Positions 40,480 to 51,600 of a stretch of 64,000 nt of DNA are shown in pieces. Under the pieces are notes generated by a model, which was not told the DNA's origin, did no database searches, and saw nothing but the letters and a program-made list of their open reading frames with translations. This DNA is from Syngnathus acus. Taxonomy: Eukaryota; Chordata; Actinopteri; Syngnathiformes; Syngnathidae. The position numbers and the translations under genes were made by a program. Numbering within the stretch: position 1 is the stretch's first letter; every line of letters starts with the position of its first letter. The stretch lies in assembly GCF_901709675.1 (NCBI RefSeq), contig NC_051096.1, positions 832,001 to 896,000 of the forward strand, written 5' to 3'.

Positions 40480-41218
40480 ATGGCGGACCGGCGGCGAAGG
40501 AGGAGGCGCGCGTCCCAAGGTAGTGACGACGATGACGACGATAAAAACGAGATTAAGATGGCCTTGAAAGACCTGGCAAAGAAAATGGACGGAATGGTGG
40601 AAAATGTAGGAAAAATAAGTGGTCTGGTTGAAGATGTGAGGAAACTAATCAAACTACTCGCGCTGAAGGACGAGAAAATTGCGGAGTTGGAAAAGAGAGT
40701 TGACGAGTTGGAGCAATATACACGGAAAGAGGACGTGATCATCAGCGGTCTGAAAACAACACACCGCACATACTCCAACGTCACCCGAGGAGAGAACAAC
40801 GAGGAGGACTTGACTGAGGGAGAAAAGCAGTCGCTGGAGGAACAGGTGATTCAGTTCTTTCACAGAAATGACATCACCATTCATAAGGAGAGTATCGCTG
40901 CCTGCCACACTCTTCCCAAAAGAAATGCACAATCAGAGCGAACCATCATTCTGAGATTTGTAAACAGAAGACAAAACGGACCTTTTGAAACAAGGAAGGA
41001 AACTGAAGAACACACAGGTGTATGTGAACGAACACCTTACGAAGAGGAACGCCGAGATAGCCAAACGTGCGAGGGTCCTGAGGAAACAAAAGAAAATCTA
41101 TTCAACATGGACAAGAGACTGTAAAATCTGGATTCGCACAAATGGTTCACTTGGTGAGGAGGCGAGGGTCCTGCTTATCCGAGACCTCAAAGACCTGGAG
41201 AAATATGAAATTGCATAG
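40480..41218 (+). pseudogene. ORF1 of the CR1-like LINE (coiled-coil RNA-binding type)
   Basis: The frame starts in a good context (AAAGATGGCGGAC) and encodes a basic, then acidic N-terminus. A long coiled coil follows (about residues 25-90, e.g. IAELEKRVDELEQYTRKED), then an ORF1p-like C-terminal domain (HTLPKRNAQSERTIILRFVN). A one-base shift near 40985-41000 moves the C-terminus (TQVYVNEHLTKRNAEIAKRA, ending LKDLEKYEIA) to another frame. LINE ORF1 proteins of this kind bind the element RNA; this copy is broken. Confidence 0.82.
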
Positions 41219-41737
41219 CCGAATAGAACATCCTTTTGCTGCCCAGATTTATTATTTTTGTAACTGTTCGGTATCCTTCCGCCAATTGTTCTTTGGAATT
41301 ACTGGAAAAAGTTCAATCCTATTGTCGCTGGACTCATCTTGGAAGTACTCTTTTTTTCATATTGTGGATGCCTTTTTTGCACTTGAAGAGCACGGCTTGG
41401 TAGTGGTGAGTAGGTGTCTTGCCGGATTACTGGTAATTTTTCTTTTTTGGCTAGGAACGCCGACTGACTCTATTACAATCACACTTTCTTTCAATATCCC
41501 CCATGAACTAAAACTGGACTTGTTTTTCATAAATACACCTGCAGAAATTTTATACCACAATTACGCAACTTTTTTGCTGGACTTATATTGGTTAAATTGT
41601 CTCAACTATTTGGCTGCCATTACAAATGATATGTGTGTATGCGTGTGCGTGTCGTGGAGCTGTGGGTGTGTATGTGCTCAAATTTGGATGTGGGTGGATG
41701 GGAAGACGACTGTTTGCGTATACCTTAAACAATTACC

Positions 41738-42600
41738 ATGCAGATACAGGATATAGATATAGACCCGGAAAGCAATTTCTTTGACTATGTAACTAGCAAC
41801 TGTTGTTATTACACTGAAAATCAATTCAAGGAGAAATTCAACTTAGAGCAAAATATATCAATAATACACTTCAACAGCAGGAGTTTATACGCAAACTTTG
41901 ATAAGATTAAGAACTATTTACAGCATTACACCATGCAATTCAATATAATTGCCATTTCTGAGAGTTGGCTTAGCCACGACAAAGGGACCGATTTTGAATT
42001 AGAAGGATATACGTAATTTCAACTTTGTGAATAGGACAAATAAAAAGGGTGGAGGAGTTGCACTGTATATAGACAGTAGGTTAAAGTATAGGATTGTAGA
42101 AAGCATGACAACTGTTATTGATGACTTATGTGAATGCATTACTGTTGAAATTGATATGGGTAAAATGAAGAATGTCATTGTTAGCTGTGTTTATAGAACA
42201 CCCAACTCTAGTATTGAAAATTTCAAAGAAGTATTTGAGGCCATGGTTTCAAACACCGAGCAGAAGGTAGCCTTTTTATGTGGGGACTATAATATAGACT
42301 TCTTAAATCCAAATAAAACACCTGCGATAGAAGATTTTATAGATGCAATGTATAGTAAAGGATTATATCCTAGCATAACCAAACTAAGCAGAATTACCAC
42401 CCACTCGGCATCAGTGATAGACAATATTCTTACTAATAATATGACAAGTAATTTAGAAAGTGGATTATTAATAAACGATATCACTGACCATCTGCCGGTG
42501 TTTGTTATCCATGAATGTAAACATAAGAATTTAGACAATAGCAAAGTAAACATACAAAGGAGATTAAGAACAAATGGCACTCTGAACGCATTTAGAAATG
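41738..42600 (+). pseudogene. ORF2 endonuclease domain of the CR1-like LINE, interrupted
   Basis: APE-type endonuclease motifs are readable: ISIIHFNSRSLY, ISESWL, VSCVYRTPNS, LCGDYNIDFL and NDITDHLPVF. A frameshift near 42016-42026 breaks it. At about 42601 the frame is cut by an L2/Rex-like LINE and resumes at about 47706 with QDWRNVYEKEDVD. Confidence 0.85.
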
Positions 42601-44430
42601 ATTCCTCCCCCGGTTAGGGAGCGTCGGAAGCGGTGTGCGAGGAGGCTGAAGAGGGGCAAGCGCGGAGGCGTCCGGGCCAGGCTGGCGGCCAACCCAGCTC
42701 GCCAACCCGTGCCTTCCATTCTTCTGGCGAATGTTCGATCGCTGGACAACAAAATGGATTACGTTCGCCTGCTGAGATCTACGAACCGGACAGTGCGTAA
42801 CTGCTGTGTGCTCGTGTTCACTGAGACTTGGTTGACTGTCAGCATTCCGGACTCTGCTGTACATCTGGAGCGGCTAGCGTGCTATCGGGCGGACCGGGCC
42901 ATTGTAAAAGGGGGAAAATCGCGAGGAGGTGGAATATGCGTCTACATCCGTGACGAATGGTGCCGGGACTCTGTAGTGGTATGCAAGCACTGCTCGCCAC
43001 TGGCGGAGTTTGTGATCATTAAGTGCCGTCCTTTTTACCTGCCAAGGGAATTTACTGCGATTCTGCTAGTCGCGGTATACATCCCGCCTTCCAACATCGA
43101 AGGCGACAGGATCGCGGCTCTTAGTGAACTGTACCAGTCTGTCAGTGAACAACAGACGGCGCACCCTGACGGTTTCACCATCTTCGCTGGGGATTTTAAT
43201 CACGCTAACCTGAAGTCTGTTTTTCCGAGGCTTCACCAACATGTTCATTTTCCAACACGTGGCGACAGCTTCCTGGACCTGGTCTACTCTTCACATAAAG
43301 GAGCTTTCAAAGCCGCCCCCCTCCCCCATCTTGGACTTTCTGACCATATTACTGTTATGCTTTTGCCCGCATACAGACAATTGGTGAAAGCATCCAGGCC
43401 GGTTCGCAGGCGGGTTAGCGTGTGGCCTGAGGGTGCCTCTGATGTGCTTCGAGACTGCTTTGGCTCTACTGACTGGGAAATGTTTAAGCAGGCGGCCACT
43501 TGCAATGATCGGACGGACATAGAGGAGTATACTGACTCAGTTTCCTCTTACGTCGCGAAGTGCATTGATGATGTGACCCACTCGAAATACATCGTCACTC
43601 GGGCTAACTGGAAGCCATGGCTGACTGGGGCTGTCCTCAGGCTGCTGAGGGCCAGGGACAAAGCCTTCAGAGCGGGGGATGAGGCTGGCTTGAGGACAGC
43701 GAGGGCCGACCTGTCCCGGGGCATCAAGGAGGCGAAAAGGGCGTTCTCTTGCAGGATTACCGCCCACTTCAAGGACGCACGGAGCCTTTGGCAGGGCATT
43801 CAGACCATCACGTACTACAAGCCCGCGCCGCAGAGCTGTGAGGGCGACATCCGTCTGCTCGACGATCTCAATCGCTTCTTTGCTCGCTTCGACGCTCAGA
43901 ACAGCACTTGCCCGCTGAAGGCCCCTCCCCCTCCACAAGAGCAGCCCCTGTGCCTCTCTGCTGATAGCGTGAGGAGGGCGCTTGCCGCTATCAACACTCG
44001 TAAGGCGGCGGGCCCTGACAACATCCCGGGTCGAGCGCTGAAGAACTGCGCTGGGGAGCTGACGGGTGTCTTCACGGACATCTTCAACATTTCCCTGCAG
44101 CAAGCCGTCGTCCCTTCGTGTTTCAAGGCTGCCACCATCGTACCTGTGCCGAAGAAACCCGCCCCGTCCTGCTTCAATGACTACCGCCCCGTGGCACTGA
44201 CGCCCATCATCATGAAGTGCTTTGAGCGGCTTGTCATGGAGCACATCAGATCCATTCTACCCCCCACCATAGACCCCTTCCAGTTTGCGTACCGAGCCAA
44301 ACGGTCCTCTGAGGATGCCATCTGCTCTGCCCTCCACTCGGCCCTCACCCACCTGGAGAGTAGGGACTCGTATGTGAGATTGCTGTTTGTGGACTTCAGT
44401 TCTGCCTTCAACACCATTGTGCCACAACGA
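42601..44430 (+). mobile_element. L2/Rex-like LINE copy 1, both ends truncated
   Basis: An open frame runs from a 5'-truncated start (PPPVRERRKRCARRLKRGK) through an APE endonuclease (ILLANVRSLDNK, FTETWL, FAGDFNHANL, GLSDHITV) into the RT. RT landmarks are [40 protein letters not shown] and [15 protein letters not shown]. It stops abruptly after GTGCCACAACGA at 44430, where the 5' end of a second copy begins. The 3' half of this copy is absent. Of the copies here, it keeps the intact endonuclease GDFN motif. Confidence 0.88.
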
Positions 44431-47400
44431 CACAATCAAGATGGCGGCGCGTGCACACGCAGCGACCTCTCTCTGTCCCGCCCGTACGGTATTTTGTTCG
44501 TTTAATGAGTGTTTGTCCGAATTTTTTGTGTGTTCGTCTCGTCGTACTGAGTCGTGCTACAAGTACAGCAGGCAGGTTCTGCTCGACATCGGCGAAAGCG
44601 AGTTTTGTGGCGTTCTGGACTTTGAAGCGGGGACATTAAAGGAGCTAGGACTGCTCCGTCCTGAAACATCGCCGGACTCGCCTGCTATTCCTCCCCCGGT
44701 TAGGGAGCGTCGGAAGCGGTGTGCGAGGAGGCTGAAGAGGGGCAAGCGCGGAGGCGTCCGGGCCAGGCTGGCGGCCAACCCAGCTCGCCCGGCCGTGCCT
44801 TCCATTCTTCTGGCGAATGTTCGATCGCTGGACAACAAAATGGATTACATTCGCCTGCTGAGATCTACGAACCGGACAGTGCGTAACTGCTGTGTGCTCG
44901 TGTTCACTGAGACTTGGTTGACTGTCAACATTCCGGACTCTGCTGTACATCTGGAGCGGCTAGCGTGCTATCGGGCGGACCGGGCCATTGTAAAAGGGGG
45001 AAAATCGCGAGGAGGTGGAATATGCGTCTACATCCGTGACGAATGGTGCCGGGACTCTGTCGTGGTATGCAAGCACTGCTCGCCACTGGCGGAGTTTGTG
45101 ATCATTAAGTGCCGTCCTTTTTACCTGCCGAGGGAATTTACTGCGATTCTGCTAGTCGCGGTATACATCCCGCCTTCCAACATCGAAGGCGACAGGATCG
45201 CGGCTCTTAGTGAACTGTACCAGTCTGTCAGTGAACAACAGACGGCGCACCCTGACGGTTTCACCATCTTCGCTGGGGTTTTTAATCACGCTAACCTGAA
45301 GTCTGTTTTTCCGAGGCTTCACCAACATGTTGATTTTCCAACACGTGGTGACAGCTTCCTGGACCTGGTCTACTCTTCACATAAAGGAGCTTTCAAAGCC
45401 GCCCCCCTCCCCCATCTTGGACTTTCTGACCATATCACTGTTATGCTTTTGCCCGCATACAGACAAATGGTGAAAGCATCCAGGCCGGTTCGCAAGCGGG
45501 TTAGAGTGTGGCCTGAGGGTGCCTCTGATGTGCTTCGAGACTGCTTTGGCTCTACTGACTGGGAAATGTTTAAGCAGGTGGCCACTTGCGATGATCGGAC
45601 GGATATAGAGGAGTATACTGACTCTGTTTCCTCTTACGTCGCGAAGTGCATTGATGATGTGACCCACTCGAAATACATCGTCTCTCGGGCTAACTGGAAG
45701 CCGTGGCTGACTGGGGATGTCCTCGGGCTGCTGAGGGCCAGGGACAAAGCCTTCAGAGCGGGGGATGAGGCTGGCTTGAGGACAGCGAGGGCCGACCTGT
45801 CCCGGGGCATCAAGGAGGCGAAAAGGGCGTTCTCTTGCAGGATTACCGCCCACTTCAAGGACAGCAATGACGCACGGAGCCTTTGGCAGGGCATTCAGCC
45901 CATCACGGACTACAAGCCCGCGCCGCAGAGCTGTGAGGGCGACATCCGTCTGCTCAACGATCTCAATCGCTTCTTTGCTCGCTTCGACGCTCAGAACAGC
46001 CCTTGCCCGCTGAAGGCCCCTCCTCCTCCACAAGAGCAGCCCCTGTGCCTCTCTGCTGATAGCGTGAGGAGGGCGCTTGCCGCTATCAACACTCGTAAGG
46101 CGGCGGGCCCTGACAACATCCCGGGTCGAGCGCTGAAGGACTGCGCTGGGGAGCTGGGGGTGTCTTCACGGACATCTTCAACATTTCCCTGCAGCAGGCC
46201 GTCGTCCCTTCGTGTTTCAAGGCTGCCACCATCGTACCTGTGCCGAAGAAACCTGCCCCGTCCTGCTTCAATGACTACCGCCCCGTGGCACTGACGCCCA
46301 TCATCATGAAGTGCTTTGAGCGGCTTGTCATGGAGCACATCAGATCCATTCTACCCCCCACCATAGACCCCTTCCAGTTTGCGTACCGAGCCAAACGGTC
46401 CTCTGAGGATGCCATCTGCTCGGCCCTCCACTCGGCCCTAACCCACCTGGAGAGTAGGGACTCGTATGTGAGATTGCTATTTGTGGACTTCAGTTTTGCC
46501 TTCAACACCATTGTGCCACAACGACTCATCTGCAAACTCGCCAAGCTGGGCCTCAGTACCTACCTCTGCAACTGGCTACTAGACTTCCTCAGTCAGAGAC
46601 CTCAGGTGGTACGTGTTGGCGACAAGATCTCCGCCAGCATCACGCTGAGCACGGGGGCCCCCCAAGGCTGCGTGCTCAGTCCGCTGCTCTTCACCCTGCT
46701 GACTAATGACTGCGCTGCAACCTACAGCACCAACCGTATGGTGAAATTTGCTGACGACACGACTCTGGTGAGTCTCATCACCAAGGGCGACGAGACTCTA
46801 TACAGGTTGGAGGTTGACCTTCTGGCCACGTGGTGCAAGGACAACAACCTCCTGCTGAACGTCAACAAGACCAAGGAGGTTGTTGTTGACTTCCGGAAGG
46901 GTCACGCCCAACACCTGCCGCTGACCATCGACGGTGCTGTGGTGGAGAGAGTGAGCGGCACCAGGTTCCTGTGGGTGCACATCAGTGAGGATCTCTCCTG
47001 GTCCACCAACACCGCATCACTGGCGAAGAAGGCCAAGCGCCGCCTGTACTTCCTGCGGAAGCTCAGGCGAGCGTGTGCTCCTCCGGCCGTCATGACTACA
47101 TTTTACCGTGGCACCATTGAGAGCGTCCTCTCCAGTTGTATTGCTGTTTGGGGTGGTAGCTGCACTGACTACAACATGAAGGCCCTCCAGCGCATAGTGA
47201 ACACGGCTGGTAAGATTATTGGTGCTTCACTCCCCTCCTTGAAGGACATTTACACCTCCCATCTCACCCGCAAGGCGACCACGATTGTGAGTGATGTGAG
47301 TCACCCCGCTCACTCTTTGTTCGGTCTTCTGCCCTCTGGGAAGAGGTACAGGAGCCTGCACCACCAGACTCACCAACAGCTTTATACTCCAGGCTGTTAG

Positions 47401-47705
47401 GATCCTGAACTCTCTCCCCCCTTCTGCGTAGCGTCCTGTACTTTTACGCTATATTCTGACTGTCTGCTGTATGCACACTTGCTCCGTTTTGCTCCTCTTA
47501 TTTATTGTGTTATTTGTTTATTTATTATTTATTCATCACTCTTATTATTCATTGTTTGTGCCTTCTTGTTTTTATTTTGTGTTGTTTGCTTGTATGTACG
47601 TCGTGTACTATGTCTTGTCACCGTGGGATAGTGGAAACGTAATTTCGATTTCTTTGTGTGTCTTGGCATGTGAAGAGATTGACAATAAAGCAGACTTTGA
47701 CTTTG
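44431..47705 (+). mobile_element. L2/Rex-like LINE copy 2, near full length
   Basis: The 5' end (CACAATCAAGATGGCGGCGC) gives a start at 44441 (MAARAHAATSLCPAR). A single long frame contains endonuclease and RT. Compared with copy 1 it has GVFNH in place of GDFNH (about 45277-45291). A one-base deletion near 46157 splits the frame into 44441-46294 and 46240-47400. The RT part has FVDFSFAFN and the catalytic FADDTTLV (46750-46773). A frameshift near 47355-47390 disrupts the C-terminus. The 3' end is ATTGACAATAAAGCAGACTT with a TGACTTT-like tail. Not active as it stands. Confidence 0.9.
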
Positions 47706-47984
47706 ATAGCTCAAGACTGGAGGAATGTTTATGAAAAAGAGGATGTTGATGCAGCCTATAATTTATTTCTAAATACTTTTTTGACTCTATATCATAAAAA
47801 CTGTCCAATTCAGCGACCAAAGAAAATCTCAAAACGACCAGATAAACCGTGGTTCACTGGGGGTCTGTTGAATGCCTGCAAAAAAAAGAATGAATTATAT
47901 AAAGACTTTATTAAACACAGAACTGAGGAGAAAGAAACTAAATATAAAAGATATAAAAATAAACTAACAGAAATTCTTAGAAAA
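47706..47984 (+). pseudogene. CR1-like LINE ORF2 linker fragment
   Basis: This continues the host LINE with QDWRNVYEKEDVDAAYNLF, KNCPIQRPKKISKRPDKPWF and YKRYKNKLTEILRK. It is cut after AGAAAA at 47984 by the BEL element. The sequence past the right LTR (54312 on) continues with CKKDYYSKLLETNK in the same frame. Confidence 0.85.
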
Positions 47985-48512
47985 TATGCCAGCCTCAGTC
48001 ACAAAGGGAAGACTCGAGTTCTTTTTACAGATGATTTTAATGATCTTCGCCAAAATATCACCGTAGAACTAACAGAAATAGAAACAACAAAACTGTTAAT
48101 TCGTACATACATACATATTACACAAGTAAACACATTACACACGAATAAAGAGTAACGAACACACCACTTTGCCTGCTTGTGGCTAGGGCTGGGGTTGATC
48201 TTCTTGCAAGATGAGTCTTTATATGGATTTAAACACCAGCGTCGGAGTCCGCCATACACTCGTACTGATCGCTACAGGACGGGAACCGGAAGTTCGAGCC
48301 AAAACTCACGTGACGTAAAACCCCACATTTTAGACTAATTCGCTACAAAAAATAGAATATATTTACTAATATGAGATAATAGTGCCATAAACAATGTACA
48401 CAACTTAAACAATGTACAAACAAAATAAATCAAAATCATTAGTACATCGATAGCAAGAGCGCCATCCACTGGAATCAGCGAACGCTTCATGCACAAACTT
48501 GCATCATTTACA
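47985..48512 (-). repeat. 3' LTR of the BEL/Pao element
   Basis: On the coding strand it begins TGTAAATGATGCAAG and ends GAGGCTGGCATA. It lacks one G present in the other LTR around 48375. Confidence 0.93.
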
Positions 48513-48605
48513 CTCCCACCATCACACTCTGTGTGATTCTTTAACAATTAACACAAAATAAACTGATTAAACCATGTGGAAATGTCAAATAGGTGCTGTG
48601 TCTTA

Positions 48606-51600
48606 TCAGTCCTTAGCTTCAAGTAAAAGTATAGTCTTGTGTATTGGTCTTTCCAAAAATGATTTAGTTGTATGTGTTTTGTTATTATCGTGTGTGGTGT
48701 CACTAACAAGAAGTTTGACCTTCCTAACTTTGTTGTCAGCTCCTGGAAACACTTCTACCACTTTGGCTAGTTTCCATTGGTTTCTTGGTAGACAATCATC
48801 TTGTAGTAATACAATGTCATTTATTTTCATGTCTCTTCGAGTCTTGTTCCACTTTCTTCTCTGTTGTAGGTTCAACAGGTATTCCTTCCTCCACCTGGTC
48901 CAGAAAATGTTGGCCAAATATTGAACTCTTTTCCATCTTTTCTGCAGATAGAGATCTTCTTTGACAAATTCTCCAGGAGGGGGTGAAATGATTGTAGATT
49001 TCATTGTCAATATGTGGTTAGGTGTCAGTGGTTCAGGTCCCACAGGGTCGTTGATGCATTCTGCACTCAGTGGTCTGCTATTAACAATTGCCATGGCTTC
49101 ATACATAAAGGTTCTCAAGGATGAGGTGTCAAGCCTTTGAGCAGCTTGATCCAAAATGGACTTCAAAACATTTCTTATTGTCCTTATTTGTCTCTCCCAG
49201 ACTCCTCCCATGTGACTTGAAGCAGGTGGGTTGAGAACAAATTTGCAACCTAAGTCTTTGAGCTTTTGTTTACTTGTTTCCATGAGGTTCTGAAACTCAT
49301 TTTTCGCACCCACAAAATTAGTGCCTCGATCACAGTGCAATTGACTTACATTGCCACGTATTGCTATGAAGCAGCGTAGAGAATTGATGAAACAATCTGT
49401 ACTGAGATCATCCAAGACTTCAATGTGAACAGCTCGTGAACACATGCAGGTGAGTAACAGTCCATATCTTTTCATTTCTTTCCTTCCTTCCTTTATGTAA
49501 AATGGTCCGAAACAATCCATACCAGTGTACACAAATGGAGGTGTAGCTTCCAACCTTTCTGGAGGTAGGTTTGCCATACTTTGTTCTTGATTACATCTTC
49601 GGAATTTTCTGCATTTCACACATTTGTGAATGAATGATGACACACTACTACTGCAGCCAATAATCCAGATTCCATTGGCCCGTATTTCATTAAGAGTCAT
49701 TCCACGGCCTTGATGATGGATCTTTTCATGGAAATGCTTAATGAGTAAGTTTGACACATGGTGTTCTTTTGGAAGGATAGCAGGATGTTTGACATTTGGA
49801 TGTAGTGATGCATCAGTTAGTCGTCCTCCTACTCTCATGACATCTTTCTTGTCAATGAAGGGACTTAACTTGTGAAGGTTAGTTTGTGCTGTCTGAAGTT
49901 CACCCTTCCGTTTCAGTGACTTGATTTCTTTGCTGAATGCTTCATTTTGTACAGTTCGAATTATAAATTCTTCTGCATCCTTTCTCTCTTCCAAAGTACT
50001 CGTTTCATGTGACATTTTTGTCTTGCTCTTTACACACTTTGCCAAGCGTTTGAGTCTTGCTATGGCCCTTACCAAACTTTTCCAATCTGAAAAGTTTTGC
50101 ATTCTTTTGATAAATGAATTCTCTTCTTTTGCTTCTACTTTGAAAACGTGTGACATTTTTAGTTCTGGGTCTTTACTGTCAATATCTTTGACTTTGTCCT
50201 CGTCTTTTGGAAGTTCCTTTTTCCATAGAAAATTCGGCCCAGTGAACCAATTTGATTCTTTGAGTTCCTTGGTCAGAAACAGCATGTCTTCTTGTGACAT
50301 GGGATCTTCTTCAGTGGTCTTTTCAACAAAGTCCCTTTCAAGTACTTTGATTATATCGGCTGGAGAGATTACTTCCTTAACTTTGTTCCTGCTTACAAAA
50401 TGTACTTCATCTTTAAGGTTGTGAAACTCAACAGCTGGCAGGACTTGTTTTACAGTAATGTGATGACTAACACCAATCTCGTCTTCAAATTCACACTCAG
50501 AATTACTGTAGCCAATGATGCTCCATCCTAGTATAGATTTCTGTCCAAATGGCTGATTTCTTTCTCCGGTCACAACTTCAATGGGCAATAAAGCTTGTGG
50601 GCAGTTATAGCCAATTAGTAAGCCGACTTCACAATCGAGTTCTGGAGGCATCTCATTTGCTAGATGTCTGAGGTGAGACCAGTTTTCTGCTGTCTTGCTT
50701 GTGGGAATATGAGATCTATTGGCAGGTATGTAGTCTCTAGTATAGGTTGGGGGCAATTTGATTCTTGCTTCAGAATTAATGCCTCTGACTTGTAAATTAC
50801 TTAGCTTAGTACTGTGTACAGTCTTACTTTGGGATGTTATTGTGGAAATCTTGAGTTTGACAGGCTCAATCTTTGCATTTAACATCTCAGCTGTGTCCTT
50901 CAGAATGAAAGTAGTGTCACTTTGTGTATCAAGCAAGGCATAGACTAGTTTCTCTTGGTCTGGTTCATCCACAGTTGAAACATAAACTGGAATGACTGAC
51001 GAGGTACAACCTTTTGATCTTTGTTGCACGACTCTATTGGCTGTCACTTGCCTTGACTTCATCTCTTGTAGATCTGACTTTCTTTCTGGTTCTTGATTCT
51101 CTTTGATCCCTTCTTGGTTTGCTTGTGATCTTTGTTCTTTGTCTTTTTTCTCTCTATCTTGATGTAAGCATGTTGGGTGAGAATTTTGACACTTTTCACA
51201 TACACTTCTGGAAGTACAATTTCTAGAGTGATGTCCGGTCTTGAGGCAACCAAAACACAACTTCTCAGATTGCACAAACTTTACTCTTTCTCCTACTGGC
51301 TTTTCCATTATCTTTCGACACTTGTGGAGTGTGTGGCCAGATTTCTTGCAGAAAGTACAGGTCAAGTTTGTCCTCTCACTGGAACTTGTACTAAGAGCTT
51401 TAGCATGTAAAGTGTTTCCCTTTGGCTTGGGTTTAACGGCTTGCTTGTAGTCTGATTCAGCTGGCTTTATTGCTTGCAGTGATGTGATAGGATTACAGGC
51501 AATTCTTGCCTCCTTATTGAGGAAATTGACAAAATGGCTGAAACTGGGGAATGTTTTATGTTCATCCAGGTATTCAGTCGCTTTCCTATTCCAGCGTGAA

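Noticed and set aside
44387-44440. Upstream start for LINE copy 2 (MWTSVLPS...)
   Set aside because: These 18 codons are an out-of-frame reading of the end of copy 1; the natural start is at 44441.
47658-48155. 165-codon frame that could be read as a gene
   Set aside because: It is a chimera of the host LINE linker and the first ~170 bp of the BEL LTR. The identical tail recurs at 53516-53953 because that is the other LTR.
49921-50424. Plus-strand 167-codon frame inside the BEL element
   Set aside because: It is antisense to the intact Gag-protease-integrase frame and resembles no protein.
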